Assembly (NCBI GenBank): GCA_022695795.1
Contig: MU404102.1
Span: forward strand, 1 to 64,000
Length of the DNA: 64,000 nucleotides
Source: Biscogniauxia marginata
Taxonomy: Eukaryota; Ascomycota; Sordariomycetes; Xylariales; Xylariaceae
Reading direction: 5' to 3'
Part shown: positions 10,155-23,095 of the stretch, piece by piece
Layout: the number at the start of each line of letters is the position of its first letter
How positions within the stretch are numbered: the first letter of the stretch is position 1
Notes under the pieces: model-generated
What the model was told of the DNA's origin: nothing
The model's input: only the letters and a program-made list of their open reading frames with translations
Database searches by the model: none
Made by a program: the position numbers and the translations under genes

Positions 10155-11207
10155 CGTTGCAAGCAACCGTTGGCAGACTAAGATGGACTGGGTGTGGAGT
10201 AGTCGGGAGAAAAGGGTGAGAAGTAAAGAGATTATTTTACTGAAAATGTGAAAGCGGGGGATGCTGCTGACTTGCAGCACCCTTCCCAAAGCTCCCTAGC
10301 CCTGAGCAACGTAATATAGCTACTTTTTATTAACCACCCGTCTCTTAGGATGTTGAGTCCTAATTGTAAGTACCTGGCTAGCTAAAGCATCTCTAGCAGA
10401 ATCTGGTTGCTCACGTGTATGTACTCACAGCGTCACCCTAATCGCTATCCGTGGATTATTCCAATATGTATACGTTGACTCTCATTGACGACCTAGTTTT
10501 ATAGTATCGTCCGTCCTTCATAATAATATACATAGAATGGTCGTTTAAGTATGTTATACGAAACTTCATAAGTTACCGCTATGGAATCGATATTCAGCAA
10601 ACTGAATGTGACAATGCCTCACATAATTAAATCACAATCCTTACTTACGGCTCTATATGATTCCCACCTCGGCGCAGCTGATCGTCAAACTCGGAACTTC
10701 ACCTCGACCGAACATTCCCGTAGGTATCAAGATTTATCCAAGAGATGCGTCGTGGGTTCCGAGCCTGCTGTGTAGTTAGTGTTCATTTCAATCAGACAGC
10801 AACGAATATTATTTCTCAGTCTTATCAACTGGAGCTATCCAAAATTTCACAAGACACGGTTCGATCTTCAAACACCATCTTCTATATCGGTCTTTTGAAT
10901 TTCAATTTCAAACTTGGCTTTTTCTTTTGTTTTCTCCTTGTCATGTCGCCGTCTCTTCCAGACTAATCGCCAGAATAACAGCTATCTTCATTTAATTAGC
11001 ACTGGCGATATCTCATGCGCGCAGCACGCAAAAGCTCATTCATTCATAATCGGGGGAAATGGTACCGTACATAGTCAGTCAGCCAATAAGTCATACAATG
11101 ACAGAAAAGAAGAAAACAAAAATAAAAGAACGAAACCTAATTCAAAACAGGTCGAGGCCGGTAAGTCTTTTTTTTTTTACGAAATAAAAAATAAATAAAA
11201 TCTTACT

Positions 11208-11300
11208 TGGTCTCGGAGGGCTCAAACCGCCGGCCTTCGCATTTATTAAGGACATCTCTTGTTGTATTAATACGACGCTCTAACCAACTCCCATATGGAA
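11208..11300 (-). pseudogene. tRNA-Ile(AAU)-like relic with intron
   Basis: Minus strand. A D-arm GTTGGTTAGAGCG is followed by an anticodon stem TCGTA...TGCGA, an anticodon loop TTAATA (anticodon AAT), an intron-like insert of about 20 nt and a T-arm GGCGGTTTGAGCCCTCC. The 3' end is GAGACCA, and a T-run typical of Pol III termination follows. The 5' acceptor half does not pair with GAGACC, one base is missing before it, and several positions look like C-to-T/G-to-A changes. I judge it a decayed tRNA gene rather than a working one. Confidence 0.4.
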
Positions 11301-13680
11301 ACAAGAGGGGCTAATTTCATTGATTTAAAAAATGCTTACCTGTATAATCCCAGTACTCATAAAGTATTACTAAGATGTCGAAAAATGAGTCTGGCCGGCT
11401 TGATATAATTTAAACGCTGTATTTTCCTCTTCCCTTCCAGCGCAAAATAACTAACCTTTAATCTACAACTAAATCTATTGTAATAATAGGAGAGACAATA
11501 GCTTGAATTTAATCGGCTGAAAAAAAACTATAAATCATCTTGACAAGTTGAAAGATACATTGATGTGCGATATCTAGCTCTTAGAAGCTGTATATCATGT
11601 ATATAAAAACAGCGAACTATGAGAAGCATGGTCGTTGAAACTTAACAATTATGAGCATATATAATCTGCGGTGACAAACCAATATATAACTGAGATGACT
11701 ATAAAAAGCGGTAGTCTAATCAAAAGAATACTATGAACTCGACAGTAAGGCCCCTCAAATTTCAACAATTGAATTTATAGCCAACATATTAAAAGTAAGT
11801 TTCATATTATATATAACAAAAAATACCGAGATGAACTAGTAGCTCTGTTTGTAATATGTCTATTCTACTCTACTTATTTACTTACCTGACTTTGAGACAA
11901 AACGGTACAAGCTGAAGTTGACTAGCCAACTAAGAAACGAGAGCCTTGAGCTATTTGGAATAGACATATGCCTCTGAATTCTAGAATTAATAGTCCAAGA
12001 CGAACAGCTTAAAATGATACACAGGGTCAAGCTATAGGGTTAAGAACCGGGTATTTGAACTTAACCGGGCGAGGCATTATTACATGCAGAAAAAGAAATC
12101 GTAATTATCTGTAGTCCAAAGTTGGTTCGCCGCGTCGACATCACTCACTGGGTTACGTGGATGTTTCATCCATTAATAGAATTTATCCAGTCAGGTATTC
12201 AACCGAAAAAAACTAAACACTTCTGGAGAAGCTTCCAGGTTACTTCGATCGCTAGCTAGTTTAGATGGGAGGCTTAGCTATAACTAATCCCCATGTCGAG
12301 CTTTATGATCTACACGAAGAATAAAAGTTTTTTCTGTCCCTTTTCGAATTCATGAGGGTTTCCTAATTGATCGAATTACTAATGGTAAAAGACAAGAATA
12401 CGATACTGACAAACGCACGCCAAAGTCTCAAATCATGCACGAACGGGGATCGACACCCCCCTCCCCATACTATTTATATCTTTCTGCAGTAGCCGCAGCA
12501 GGGGCTCCGGAAAGGTCTAGGTAGGGGGGGCCTACCACTGTAGTCAAGTCCCGTGTTTCTGTTCCATTTGGTCGGACTCTCGGAACCCGGTCTGGAACCC
12601 GGGCTTGTCCATATGTGTCACGGCTAACGGAACGTGGGGGAGGAGAAGGGCGACCAAGTTGATTTAATAAACGGTTCCTGGCTAAAAAGTAAGCCTCACC
12701 TACCTAGATCAGCCCATCCCCGAGAGTTTCAGATGTTATTAGTTGTACACTATTGTAGATGAAATAACCAGCCGACTACGTTATACGGGTATGTAATGAT
12801 AAATGAATGATTTCTATCCCCGTCTAGGTATAACTCTGGCTTTTTACCAACATTTGCCCGCTCGACAGATCAGGTTTTTCGTTCCACCATCCCATCCCTA
12901 GGTCGTCAATCGAAACTATCGGGAAACAGGGATCAAACCCGCACATAAGCAGCCCTATGTCTCGATTCCCCACCCCCTTGCACCGCGGGCAAATTGCCAG
13001 GGGCGGGGGGGGGGGGGTCGAAATCGCCAGATCAACCATCCATCCGTGCGTCCTTTGTCCTGCCCCTCCAACGTCTGTCTGTCCATCCGTCCTCCACCCT
13101 CCTTAGGAGTGTGTATATAGGTGTTGTTGTAGAACACTACGGAATCAGCCGATGTACGTGGAGCGTTCGTTTCATGGAAAAAATTGTCCCGAATATATAG
13201 TATACGCAATGGAGGCCTCTCGCCGCGAGGCGCACTTATGATCGAACTGCCCATTACCCGACCTTTCTATACCTACCTACTTAGATAGGATATCCCACCG
13301 ACATCCGAGTGAATGAGCCTCGCGGCCCAACTAGCCTAACCTCATTCACCCACTCCATTAAGTCCCTTGCCTGCCTAGCCAAGTCCCACTAAGGGCCCGA
13401 AGTATTACGTCGTTGCGTGGAGTAGTAAAGGTTTCCTTTTGGTTTTTCTTCTTCTTTAGACTAGTTAGCCTAGACAGAAGGAGGAAGTTACCTAGGCGGG
13501 GACTATAATCCGTAGAGGTCCGCAATAAATATTACTACCAGGCACAACACGATACGTACGCATACGATCGTATGCTGCGCTGCTGATCCGGGGAGGAACC
13601 AAGGGGCTAACCAACTTCACTAGTTAATACGACGCAATAAAAAGCTTCTTAATCTACCTGGGACTAAAAAAAGACAACAG

Positions 13681-13712
13681 AAAAAGAAAAAAGAAAAGAA
13701 AAGAAAAGAAAA
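13681..13712. repeat. AAAAG microsatellite
   Basis: Purine-only tract of AAAAG-type units, GAAAAGAAAAGAAAAG in its core. It marks non-coding DNA. Confidence 0.8.
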
Positions 13713-16224
13713 AGAGGCGTGTGCGATCGATCGTACTTCGCGTAAAGCGCAAAACGCGAGGCCGTTTTTTCATCCTTCCACTCTTCATCACTATACAAAG
13801 TTGAGGTATAATAGCGACAGACATAAACGCCCTAGGCGAATAGGTATAGGCCGACTACGCCGAACAGATCAGACCGCGTGTTCGAGGTTAATAGCCGTTG
13901 GGGTCCAAATTGTCCTCGTGCCTGGGTGCTATTTCCCGGTTCGGGCTTCCTACCTAGTAGCGATCACGTACCTCTTTGCTTTTCCTGTTCCCCTCTCTAT
14001 GAGTATGGTGTCCGAGATAACGTGGCTTGAGTATGATTATGATGAGATAGTAGCTGGATGACGAGAGGGAGGGAGGGAGAGATGATGAGTTATGGTCAGT
14101 GCGCAGATCTGTGCGAAGCCAGTCAGTTATTAGTCACGTTGCCTGTATGTACCGTCGATAGGTAGGTAGTTAGATAGTCCTACCTACAGGCAAGTGATAG
14201 GTGACAGCTGACACGCACGATATCAACCAATAACATCGGAAGAGAAAGCGAGAGTATAGTACGTGCGCTTAATGCGCGTGCGTGCTTTGCCTCTATTGCA
14301 TACATACTATGTAGAATGTTGCCCTACCCTACATACCTACACAGCCCTGCCCTCTCTATACCTATAATGTTAGTACCTACCGACCTGCATCCCCCCCCTC
14401 CCCTCCCCCTCCCCTGCCGGCAGGCGGGCTATGCAAGTGTCCCGAGTTCTCGAGCTCGAAGAAAGCCAGGTCCTCCCACCCTTGTCCCCCTCGTCCGAGA
14501 AACCTTACACTACTGTCCAAGCCCTTGGGGAAAATTCTCGGTATCTTGCGAAAAAAGCAATGCGCAGGTGATGATCGATGTTCTCTCGGTCCCCTTCCCT
14601 CCCCTGCCCTGTCGATCTGCTGACAGGGCCGAAGACATACATGGGGTGAAAGTTGGTACGAAAGGGCTTGATAGTCGAGATATCTAGTCATGTTAGGTGG
14701 GAGAGGAAGGACGAAGAACCTAGGTGGTTAGGTATTCCTCTGCGGTGACCCGGTCATCATCGCCTCAACAAACTTGTAGTCTATTCCCATGATGCTGAAC
14801 AATCATGAGCGAATAGTATAGAGTAAGGGAGACAACCGGGTGCGCATAGTAGTAGCAATGACAAAAGTTCCTAGATATTTTTATGAGAAGGTTTCTAAAG
14901 AAGCCATCTAGTAGCAGTCATCAATCTGTGTTTCGTAGGAACCGACTGTAGAAACAAAATATTCACTGTGATATTGGTTGAGATAACTAGTAAAAAGCAA
15001 CAACAATATCGATTATCTTCTTCCCCCAATCTGCTGCCCAGCAGAGAGCTTAAAAGACGTTTCTTTTGAGCAAGTTTCTAACTGCAGTTTGCATACTTCA
15101 AGCAAATCTCGCAGTGTTTGTTTTTCCCCAATTCAATTCCATTTCGATTCAATTCCTATCATTCGTCGAGAAGTTAAAAAAAGGAGAGAAAATTAAGACC
15201 CTCCACCGCCCAAACCCTAAGCTACCTATTCCCTCCTCTTCCTCCCCTAATATGTTTGTTTAATATATCCACCGCTCCCTCCTAGAAAAAATAACAATAC
15301 TCATTTCAGTCTTTCCAACCCACCAAAAACTGTCAGCCAAGCCAGCCCCTTGATTCCAACCCCAGGGGTATCATCGATCAGAGTATAAAAGCAAAAATAA
15401 CTATTCTATCTAGAATTAGGAGAGAGACGAAACTATATACTTGCATAAAAAGGAAAATAAATGCGTAGCAGTAACCAAAAAGTATTTCCACTCTGAAATA
15501 AAGAACCTTCTTTGGGGTTTTCTGTTTGAGATAAAATGGTGAATAAAAACTTCGAGTTTGTACGATGCCATATGGACAATGAATGAGAGAGGAGAGCAAA
15601 GGATCCTCCCATGAGGATCAAATCATATCGAAGGGGGTGCACCCGGAACTTCGCGTGCCCGGTTCAATAGGAGAACTGAAGGTAGAGGGCGCACAGAGAA
15701 TCGAATCGGTCCTTTGTTTTTGTTTTTTTTGGTTCGGTTTTCGGTTTCATTTTTTTCGTGGTCGTAGTAAGTCAGCCGCATTATAATCTGCTTCCTTCAT
15801 CTTGACTGCCTGCCTGCCTGCCCCCTTTTCTTCGTCCGTCGTTTTACCAACCCGCAGTTTTCGACTTCGTCATAAGCACGTCCGAGGAAATATGTTTTCG
15901 TAGGAAATATAGCGTAAATGTGGTATATGTGTCTGTGGCAATGTCGCCAGTGGATAATCCTTCCAGATGGTGAAAAAGTGGTATATAAAGAATGTGGGTT
16001 GCAAAGTATGCCCGGGGAATCAATTGTTGAAAAAAAGAATACCGCCGTAGACCCTTGCCAAGTGGCGGGTCGTCGTGCTCCTCATGCCAAGTCTATATTC
16101 GTTCCAGTACCCTAAATTGGGGGAATCCGAAGAGAAAGGGGTCGTAACGCGTCCAATTTTACTGTTCTAGACATATGTAGGGAATAACGGTCAAGTAAGT
16201 TTGTTTGAGAAATTGGTGATGTTC

Positions 16225-18126
16225 TTAGAACATGTTGGACATTCCGTCGAATGATGGGAATGTCTTCTGTGTTTCCTGGGAGTGTTGAATGGCCGAAACC
16301 GGCGTTGGGGTGGTGGCTAGCGAAGGGGCCGCAGATGTTGTCTGTGGAGTCGCGGGCATTTGAGGCTCAATCTTGGGCTTGGCGATCTGTGAGGCTGCGA
16401 GAGCTCTCGAATGGCTGCTTTCACGCCGTCTCTTGGGCGCATCCTTGATCTTAGGATGTGTATGACACTGTATACTTAGTCAGCACCCGATACTGAGCAC
16501 GGCTTGCATTTGTCCTTTCTACTCACCTTGTATGCGTGCCGGAACCACGTCGTGCCCTTTTTCTTACTGCTAACCAACGCGATCCAATCATTGCAACTTC
16601 CACATAGACCTTCCCAGACGTCAGGGTTTCCATCCATCCGTCTCGTCTCTTGCGGTTCTTGGAATGGATTGCCTGTCGCTGCACTGATGCCATGTGTGAA
16701 ACTCTTGTCGTACCAGAAAGCAGAATTCTTCAGCACGAGCCACCGCCCAGGTTTGCAGATACCGCACCACCCTTCGCGTTTGTTTCCATGTCCGCGAACC
16801 CATCTCGGTGTGTACAGGTCGCCTTCAAATCGCAGTTCCTGTTCATGAGGCACCATGTCTGGGTCTTCGGGATTCATATCTTCCGGGGGTGGTGCTACTT
16901 GCTCCTCTTGTAGTGAGGCGTATAGATCTGGTGGGTCCGATAGGTCCGTGTAATGACCATGTAGCGAATGCGGATCAGCATTGCTTTGGAGCATTCTGAA
17001 CAAGCCATGAGATAGAAGCGGTGGTGGGGTTTCAAAGTGATGATGAGTCTCTGGGTGAAATCCTTGCGAAGGTAGATGAGATGGAAGTTGGGTCGGTAGC
17101 AGCATGCTGTTGCGGAAAGCAGGCGGGTGCGATACAAGGAATGGGTGTTGCTGGACAGCCTGGAGATTTCCGAAGTTTAGAGGTAGAGGGTTATTCGGCA
17201 TCGTGGGCGATGAGTGTCGCGATGACATCCGATGACCAAAAGCCTCATGAGGATGATGGTACACAAACGGTGATGGTCGTCGGTTAGGAGTATTGCCATA
17301 TGACCCGGTTGACCATCTCTTATTCCTTGCGCTGCTATCAACGCTGTACGGAGCAGATCTCATACCTGGACGAGGGGATGGAGAGGCCCCGCGACCACGA
17401 CTTTGCGTACGAACTAGCTCTGAGCGACTTTGTGGAGTCATACGAGGAGAGGCCACGGGCGAAAGTTGTGTTGAGGACATTAGCGAATTTCTGTTCGATG
17501 TTGGGGGGTAGTCCGAAGTCAAGGAGGGCGCTTCCGAAAGGGTAGTGGAGTAATCTTCATATGGAGGCATGTCGGAAAGGTTGCCAGAAGTCGACATAGT
17601 GAAAGACGAGCCCGACATGCGGCGCTGGTTTAAGCCGGAGTCTAACCCTAGCGAATCATGCTCCATCTGAGACCCTGCGTACCGAAGATCCAAGATCGGA
17701 ATTGCCTCGTCCGTGGTGTAGGCTTGACCAATGTTCACATCTGTTTCGAGGTGAGGGAAGTCGAGATTCTCTTCACATGTCTTCTGGCCCCAATGGTCTG
17801 CGGTAATGGTCAGTGACGGCCTCAAATTCGACCAAAGTGAACTCACTATCCATTGTCGTCACTGGATAGAAATCCTGATGCATCGAGACAGGCCGCGACA
17901 TGGTATCGCTCGGCGTCTGCATATTCATGACCGACGACGAGTCCCATGATGGCACCGTGCCAAAGTCTTCCCCGGTGCAGAAGGAAAAGCCCTCGTGAAT
18001 AGTGGCCGGTCTTGGTCGCACACTTTGGGATGTCGGCGTTGTCCATACTCCTCCAGGCGCTCCTGATGCCTCCGTCTTGGAAGGCATATCATTCCTATTC
18101 ATCGTGACTAGAGGGGGATGCGGCAA
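16225..18126 (-). CDS. Rua1-type transcriptional regulator
   Basis: Three exons: 18126-17847, 17797-16527 and 16467-16225. The introns are 49 and 59 nt, both with GTGAGT donors. The exons total 1794 nt, giving 597 residues. The first 340 residues are Ser/Pro/His-rich and probably disordered. The C-terminal third (from about residue 430) is the Rua1 C-terminal domain (PF14616-like): FEGDLYTPRWVRGHG, WCGICKPGRWLVLKNSAFWYD, LCGSCNDWIAL, TTWFRHAYKC and, after the last splice, HTHPKIKD. The paired Cys-x2-Cys sites plus CHTH suggest metal binding. Rua1 controls glycolipid (ustilagic acid) genes in Ustilago; targets of ascomycete homologues are not implied here. Start taken at 18126, with MNRND nine codons on as an alternative. 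The last intron is needed to complete the domain. Confidence 0.85.
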
Positions 18127-21100
18127 TGGAACGTCGTTCCTAAACTTGTTGTTTGGGTTGAAGGTGAAAGAAGGGGTTTGGATATGCGGCGGCCTATGTA
18201 TATGTAAGCTTCATTCGATATAGGTCTGTCTTAGTTAATCATACAGCTGTGCCTGGTTCGAGTCCATGGCTATGGAGCTCAGGCGGTGGAATGAGCGTGG
18301 GTGAGTTTATTATAGGCCGGATGCTAAGTGGGAGGCATTATGATTAGCAAGATGAACGGAATGGCGACGGGTCCTAACGTCTTAGTTGATGAGATGGGCA
18401 GGCGGCTCCACCCGGTCCACGTATCAACCGTATTATGGAAATAGGCCAATGCGATCTATCATGACTTACAAGGTAATAATAATAGCAGGTACTATGGTGA
18501 CTTAAGTAAAAGTCATTAATCTCCGGTAAGGTAAGGTTAGCAAAGCGTTGTGCTCGTAAGGAACGCGTGGGTTTGGATCTCTATGAAGGATCGACGCAAT
18601 AAGTTGTCAGATGGTTAGTGTTTAAGTGAATGTATAGACCAATTTAGTAGACCTGTGTTGAGAGCCGTGTGCGCGTGCGTAAAGGAACGTGGGGAGTTGT
18701 CTAAATGAACAACTCGTTTAGGTTGCTAGGTCTCGAACAGATAGACTGGCACGTCCGGATGAGAAGAGAGCCAGCTCCCAGTATTATAGACCGGAAGGAT
18801 AATAATAAACTCGGCTTAAGACTGGAAGTGAAAGGAGTGACTAGTTGCGAAATACTTTCTCGGTCTACAAGTCAAGAGAAAGAGTAAAAGAGCAGGTAAG
18901 AGGAGGGGCGGTGCAGACCCTGGAGGTATGTATAAAAGAAGTACTCGGTGGGTATAAGCATCATCCATAAACATGTCAATTAATTCAGCACGGTCAGGCT
19001 GGGTCAAGTTCGGAACAGCGGTAGGAACTAAGCCGGAGTCCCTGATACAAACCTAGCCATGTCTGTGAGCCTCGAGGAGATATTGGTGTGCGAGGTGTTA
19101 CTTGGCTTACTGAAAAGAGGGAGACGAGGGCCAGCCGGCCTGTCAGGATTTGCGGTACAGGGGTTTAGAAGGTTACACCTGTTCGTGGATGATGTGTTGC
19201 GTGCGAAGGGTCAAGCCTTCGGAGCAGGGCGACGAAGATGAAGGTATGGGGGAGCAACGGAGGGCTGGAGAGCTGGATGGAGTTCGGGTACCTTGCCAGT
19301 ATGTGAGAAGCAGTCAGAAACCAACTGATTACCAGGGACTGCCCCAGTTGGAAAAGACCCATGGACACCCAACTCTTTTGGAATAGTCGAGCAGGGATGG
19401 TACATAACAGGACAGGACCCAATTTGATATCAAATAGGAAAGGGAACTCGGCAACATCTACGTAGGAAAGTGGCTGTTCAGAAGAAAGTGAGAACGCACA
19501 GATAGGATACATATCTAGCTAGTTCGGATGAGGTCGAAAAAGGAACTAAACAACCGAGAAGGTGGGTTATCTCGAGTCATGCTCGCTTGACCATGTGGCT
19601 CGATTGCAAATGACTGTGATGCACTTTTTTTATTACTCTCACAATCATGATCAATATTCGCATCCTTTTCAGCTTTACCGGGCAGGCAAGGGAAGACTTA
19701 AGATGAACGGCGTTAAGCTCGGGGACTCCAACGCCGCCAAAGGTAAAGCAAAGCTGAAGGATGAGCTAGATGAGATGTCCAAACAAGAATATCCATTGCT
19801 ATAGACTTGTATGACACAACCACGACACCTTTCCATTCGGATGCGTCGATCTCGGAAAGGCAAGTTTCTCAAGAGCGTAACATCCTGTTGCCTATGAGGG
19901 GTAAGTTTGGAAACACCTCCTAGGATCGTGGAAGGCAGACGAGAGAAGAACTGGTGGGCTAGCAGCCTCACTCTCTGCTCCACGTAGGAAACGCGGTGAT
20001 CACGGATCTCTTGTTTGAAAATAAACGTCTGACACGGTACTCTGCCACTTGGCAGCAATAAATTCACAGTATTATTTTAGCCTATCGAACTTTGTTCGAA
20101 GCACGCCGTCTGGCTTCGCGCGACGGTTCAAGTGATCCACCGAGATCTAACAGCTTGCGAAGCGAATCATCATCGCCAATCCAGGTAACGAAGAAGCGCA
20201 ATGCAGATGAGATTGACCGAGGTGACAGGATATATGCATGGGATCGAGGAGGAGCCTCTTGATCTCTATATCAGAGACGAGAAGAGTAGTCTTCGTGACT
20301 TTAGCCGACTGCGTATGGTGCCATTGGCCACGATGTCGCTCGACGCGGGAGGCTGAGGCAGTGGGACGATGGTGAACAAGCTAGCGAGATGGATGCTTCG
20401 GAACTCGTCAACAACCAATAGTCAGGAGGAGGTCCAAGATGGAAGACGGAGCAAGGAGGGAGAGAGAAGGCTAGACGGCCAATTGGTGCTGTAGGAGTGT
20501 GGCAGTCAGACCTCTGGGATCATGAGATGGTCTAGCCTAGGCTTTCAGATGAAACGGCGCCCAGAAGAGGAGGGTATATTCGAGAGGCAGTGTCATACGT
20601 GGAGAGGGCAACTATCTGCGCGAGCGGTTAACTGGATTGGACTGCGCGGTGTTGGGATTCCGGTACTTGGTAACGCTCTAGACTCAGGTACGCAGCGAGA
20701 GCCGCGAACAAGAGAGAGAGCAAAAAAACCATTGACGACTTGTCGTCTCGTTCGCTTGGCGGAGCATGTTTGATGTTGAATTTAGGGGGGTGGAGAAGAT
20801 CCTCTTCTGATAATCTCATTGGGCTGATGCAAGGAAGCCCCCTGCAGAAGTCTGTCTCAGAACCTGTTACAGACTGAGTCCCTGACCAGGAACCTCGTCG
20901 CTCCACCGGACCACCAGAGAGCCAAGATCTCCAACCGTCCGATCCACTCCCGCCGGCGATCCCTGATTGGACGTTTCGATTGGGGCTGATGGAATTCCAC
21001 GAAGCTGACATGCTGCCCATCTCGAAGTCAGAGGGAACAAAAGCCGAACATGGGAACTCATGAACTAACAAAGCAATCCATGATCGAAGAAAATGTCGCA

Positions 21101-23095
21101 CAAGGTGCACCGAAAAGCCGGCACTGACATCGACTACGTTGGCATAACGAACGAGACACGACAATTCCTCAGAGCCCACCTCACGGAGATCTCGAACTGG
21201 GGACGTACCTACCCTAGTGCTATTCTCACCCACAATGCCTAATAAAAGAGCCGTTAAGTACGGACTACGGGAGTGCAAATCTCGACCGCTTCCCCACCTC
21301 GAGCTTGATAAGAGCAAGAAACGTTCGACATAGTTCCCGTTTTTGGTTTACCTCATCGGCGTTTTGTCTTGTCAGAGGCTGCAACGGCGGAGGTTGGCTG
21401 ACGAACAAGTAAAACGTCGAACACGTAGTTCTTTTTTTTTTTATTCCGGCCCCAGACGAGAGCTCTCGTTTAACTCTTTTTTAAGCTTTGCGCTTCTTGT
21501 TAGCATTTGCTACCGTGCCATCGAGATGGAGGCGAGCCGCAGGCCCAACGGCTTAAACCTTATCGCAGGGCGTCCGTGATGGTAGTCCGTGATGATGATC
21601 CCGCCTTTTAGCTAGATCACGTGGATTCGTATATTTGATCCATGACTAGTAGAAATGATAGTTAAAAAGTCCCAAATGGCCAAAATGTGTGACCGCCAAC
21701 CCCCCTTGCTGGCCATCTACTAGGTGTTTTAGTGTTCTCATATGTTCATCATTATTGCCATGGGTTTCGCGGACAATGCTGCCGAAATTTCCCGCATACC
21801 CTATAGGATGATTTTAGATTTGCAATACATACCTAACTCCATTGAGAGCATATTGGTGACTCTAGGCCACTTAGTATAAGTGAAGCCCGGCTATCTAGAT
21901 CGCAGCCGCTGCGCTAAAGCAAGCCCTTTCTGGCTCACTTAGATGTGCCTGACGGGCGGCCTCTGAAGCTTGCTTTGGTGGGATGTAACTGCGTCACGAC
22001 TGCTGTGATGTGTGGCCCCTCAGGCTATCAGGCAACATATTAAAAGTTTCCCAACCGCGCGTGCTAGCTCGCGGGTCCCGGCTTACGACGCGAAGGCTTC
22101 CTATTCGGCTGTTGTGTCGTGCCGCAATCCTGTCCCTCCCTGTCCGGGCTCCAAAGTGAAGGAGGGCACCAACACAATATTCTGCCGAATGATAGGCGAT
22201 CTTAAGGGAAATGCGGGCGCATCTACCCTTGGATGTCCTCGCTTGTTGCCCAAGTAGCTTACCGATAACCCACTTGACTATGCCAAACCATGGCACATCT
22301 GAGACCTCTGATCCTGTGCGATCTTGTTTCTTGCAGACGGGTAGGCTGGGAGGTGGGCATCACGGGCCAGACGGGCTTCCATACGTTCGACGACTTGTTC
22401 TGTGGGCCCTCCGGACACCCCGCGACCGGACGAGATCGCCAGGGTAGGCCCGGCTGGTCGCATGACATTGGCGACTGTTTTGGGAAATTATTCAATGCTT
22501 GCCTTACTCACCTTTGCCCGCGGGTTCGTAATCCTGTTTATATGACCGCTCTTATGAAGATCTCGGACACATGACGACAAGATCACTTCCCCAGAAAGGC
22601 CTATATTGGTTGCAAGATCTGGCGTCGACTCGCATCGCGGGCAATGCAGGCGGTGCAGGCAGCGATATGAGAATAGCCACCCCTGATGAGCAAGTGCCGC
22701 GTATGCACGTCAGGCAAGCCTCTAGGATCAGGTAACCTCTGAAAGAGGAAAACGGTCACGGCTGCAATAGGATCATTCTGTGTAGTATATAATATGCTTG
22801 TGTTATCTGCTATCGGCTTGTTTAGTGTTTGACCATGTGCCTCCCCGGGACCCCGTGGAGGGGTCCTACCATGGCGCGTTCTGCGCGCGGACCAGCAGAA
22901 GAATGCGCGGTACCTGGATATATAAGTCGGGGATAACGTAAATAGAACAGAAAGCAGCCTATAACGTCTCCGAGCACAGAGGCTTCGTGCCGAATAGGTA
23001 GGCAACCAGCTTCCTAGTACCTGGAACCGGAGAACTGCCGAGCTCGGCACACATCGCGGGTGATTACGAAAGTGGCTCGATATCTTGAGACCCTA
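18127..23095. other. 5-kb region upstream of regulator
   Basis: No confident gene. The best candidate is a 229-codon minus-strand frame at 20628-21317 (listed separately). 21994-22574 has short overlapping frames on both strands and no recognisable domain. A hairpin (GGC-CACTT-AGTAT-AAGTG-AA-GCC) lies at 21866-21888. Part of this span could be 5' leader or promoter of the Rua1-type gene. Confidence 0.45.
20628..21317 (-). CDS. Doubtful ORF, 229 codons
   Basis: Open frame on the same strand as, and upstream of, the Rua1-type gene. No domain recognised. Residues 105-165 are Ser/Gly/Trp-rich (ISPNRNVQSGIAGGSGSDGW), and a hydrophobic stretch (SSMVFLLSLLFAALAAYLSL) lies near the C-terminus. The codon composition is not clearly gene-like. 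It could be chance, part of a long transcript leader, or a small orphan gene. Confidence 0.2.
   Translation of the reverse strand: MLLSSSRWGSGRDLHSRSPYLTALLLGIVGENSTRVGTSPVRDLREVGSEELSCLVRYANVVDVSAGFSVHLVRHFLRSWIALLVHEFPCSAFVPSDFEMGSMSASWNSISPNRNVQSGIAGGSGSDGWRSWLSGGPVERRGSWSGTQSVTGSETDFCRGLPCISPMRLSEEDLLHPPKFNIKHAPPSERDDKSSMVFLLSLLFAALAAYLSLERYQVPESQHRAVQSS

Larger units (their letters stand above)
10155..16224. other. 6-kb gene-free interval
   Basis: No convincing protein gene. It holds a tRNA-Ile-like relic (11208-11300), a long G-tract near 13001-13017, an AAAAG microsatellite (13681-13712), GGGA and GTAGGTAG runs near 14061-14175, and pyrimidine-rich stretches near 14386-14415. Frames of 60-120 codons here are low-complexity and overlap on both strands. 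The part below 16225 is downstream of the Rua1-type gene and may include its 3' UTR. Confidence 0.5.

Noticed and set aside
12824..13254. Overlapping frames with PPPPPP and GGGG runs
   Set aside because: Produced by the G-tract at about 13001-13017; no family signal.
14316..14687. 123-codon plus-strand frame near 14.4 kb
   Set aside because: Begins in Pro/Leu-rich low-complexity CCCCTCC DNA, overlaps a similar frame on the other strand, and has no domain.
16504..16848. 114-codon plus-strand frame within the Rua1-type gene
   Set aside because: Overlaps the conserved Rua1 C-terminal domain on the minus strand and crosses its splice site.
17773..17846. Start of the second regulator exon at 17846 as a separate gene
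   Set aside because: The codon is GTG of a GTGAGT splice donor; joining 18126-17847 to 17797-16527 restores one continuous frame.
18528..18587. tRNA-Thr-like segment (GCTCGTAA with a following GGGTTTGGATCTC)
   Set aside because: The stem GCGTT/AACGC encloses a 12-base loop, and neither T-stem nor acceptor stem pairs, so it is not tRNA-shaped.
21880..21925. A-box-like TTAGCGCAGCGGC on the minus strand suggesting a tRNA or SINE
   Set aside because: No convincing B-box at the right spacing and no cloverleaf; only a simple hairpin is nearby.
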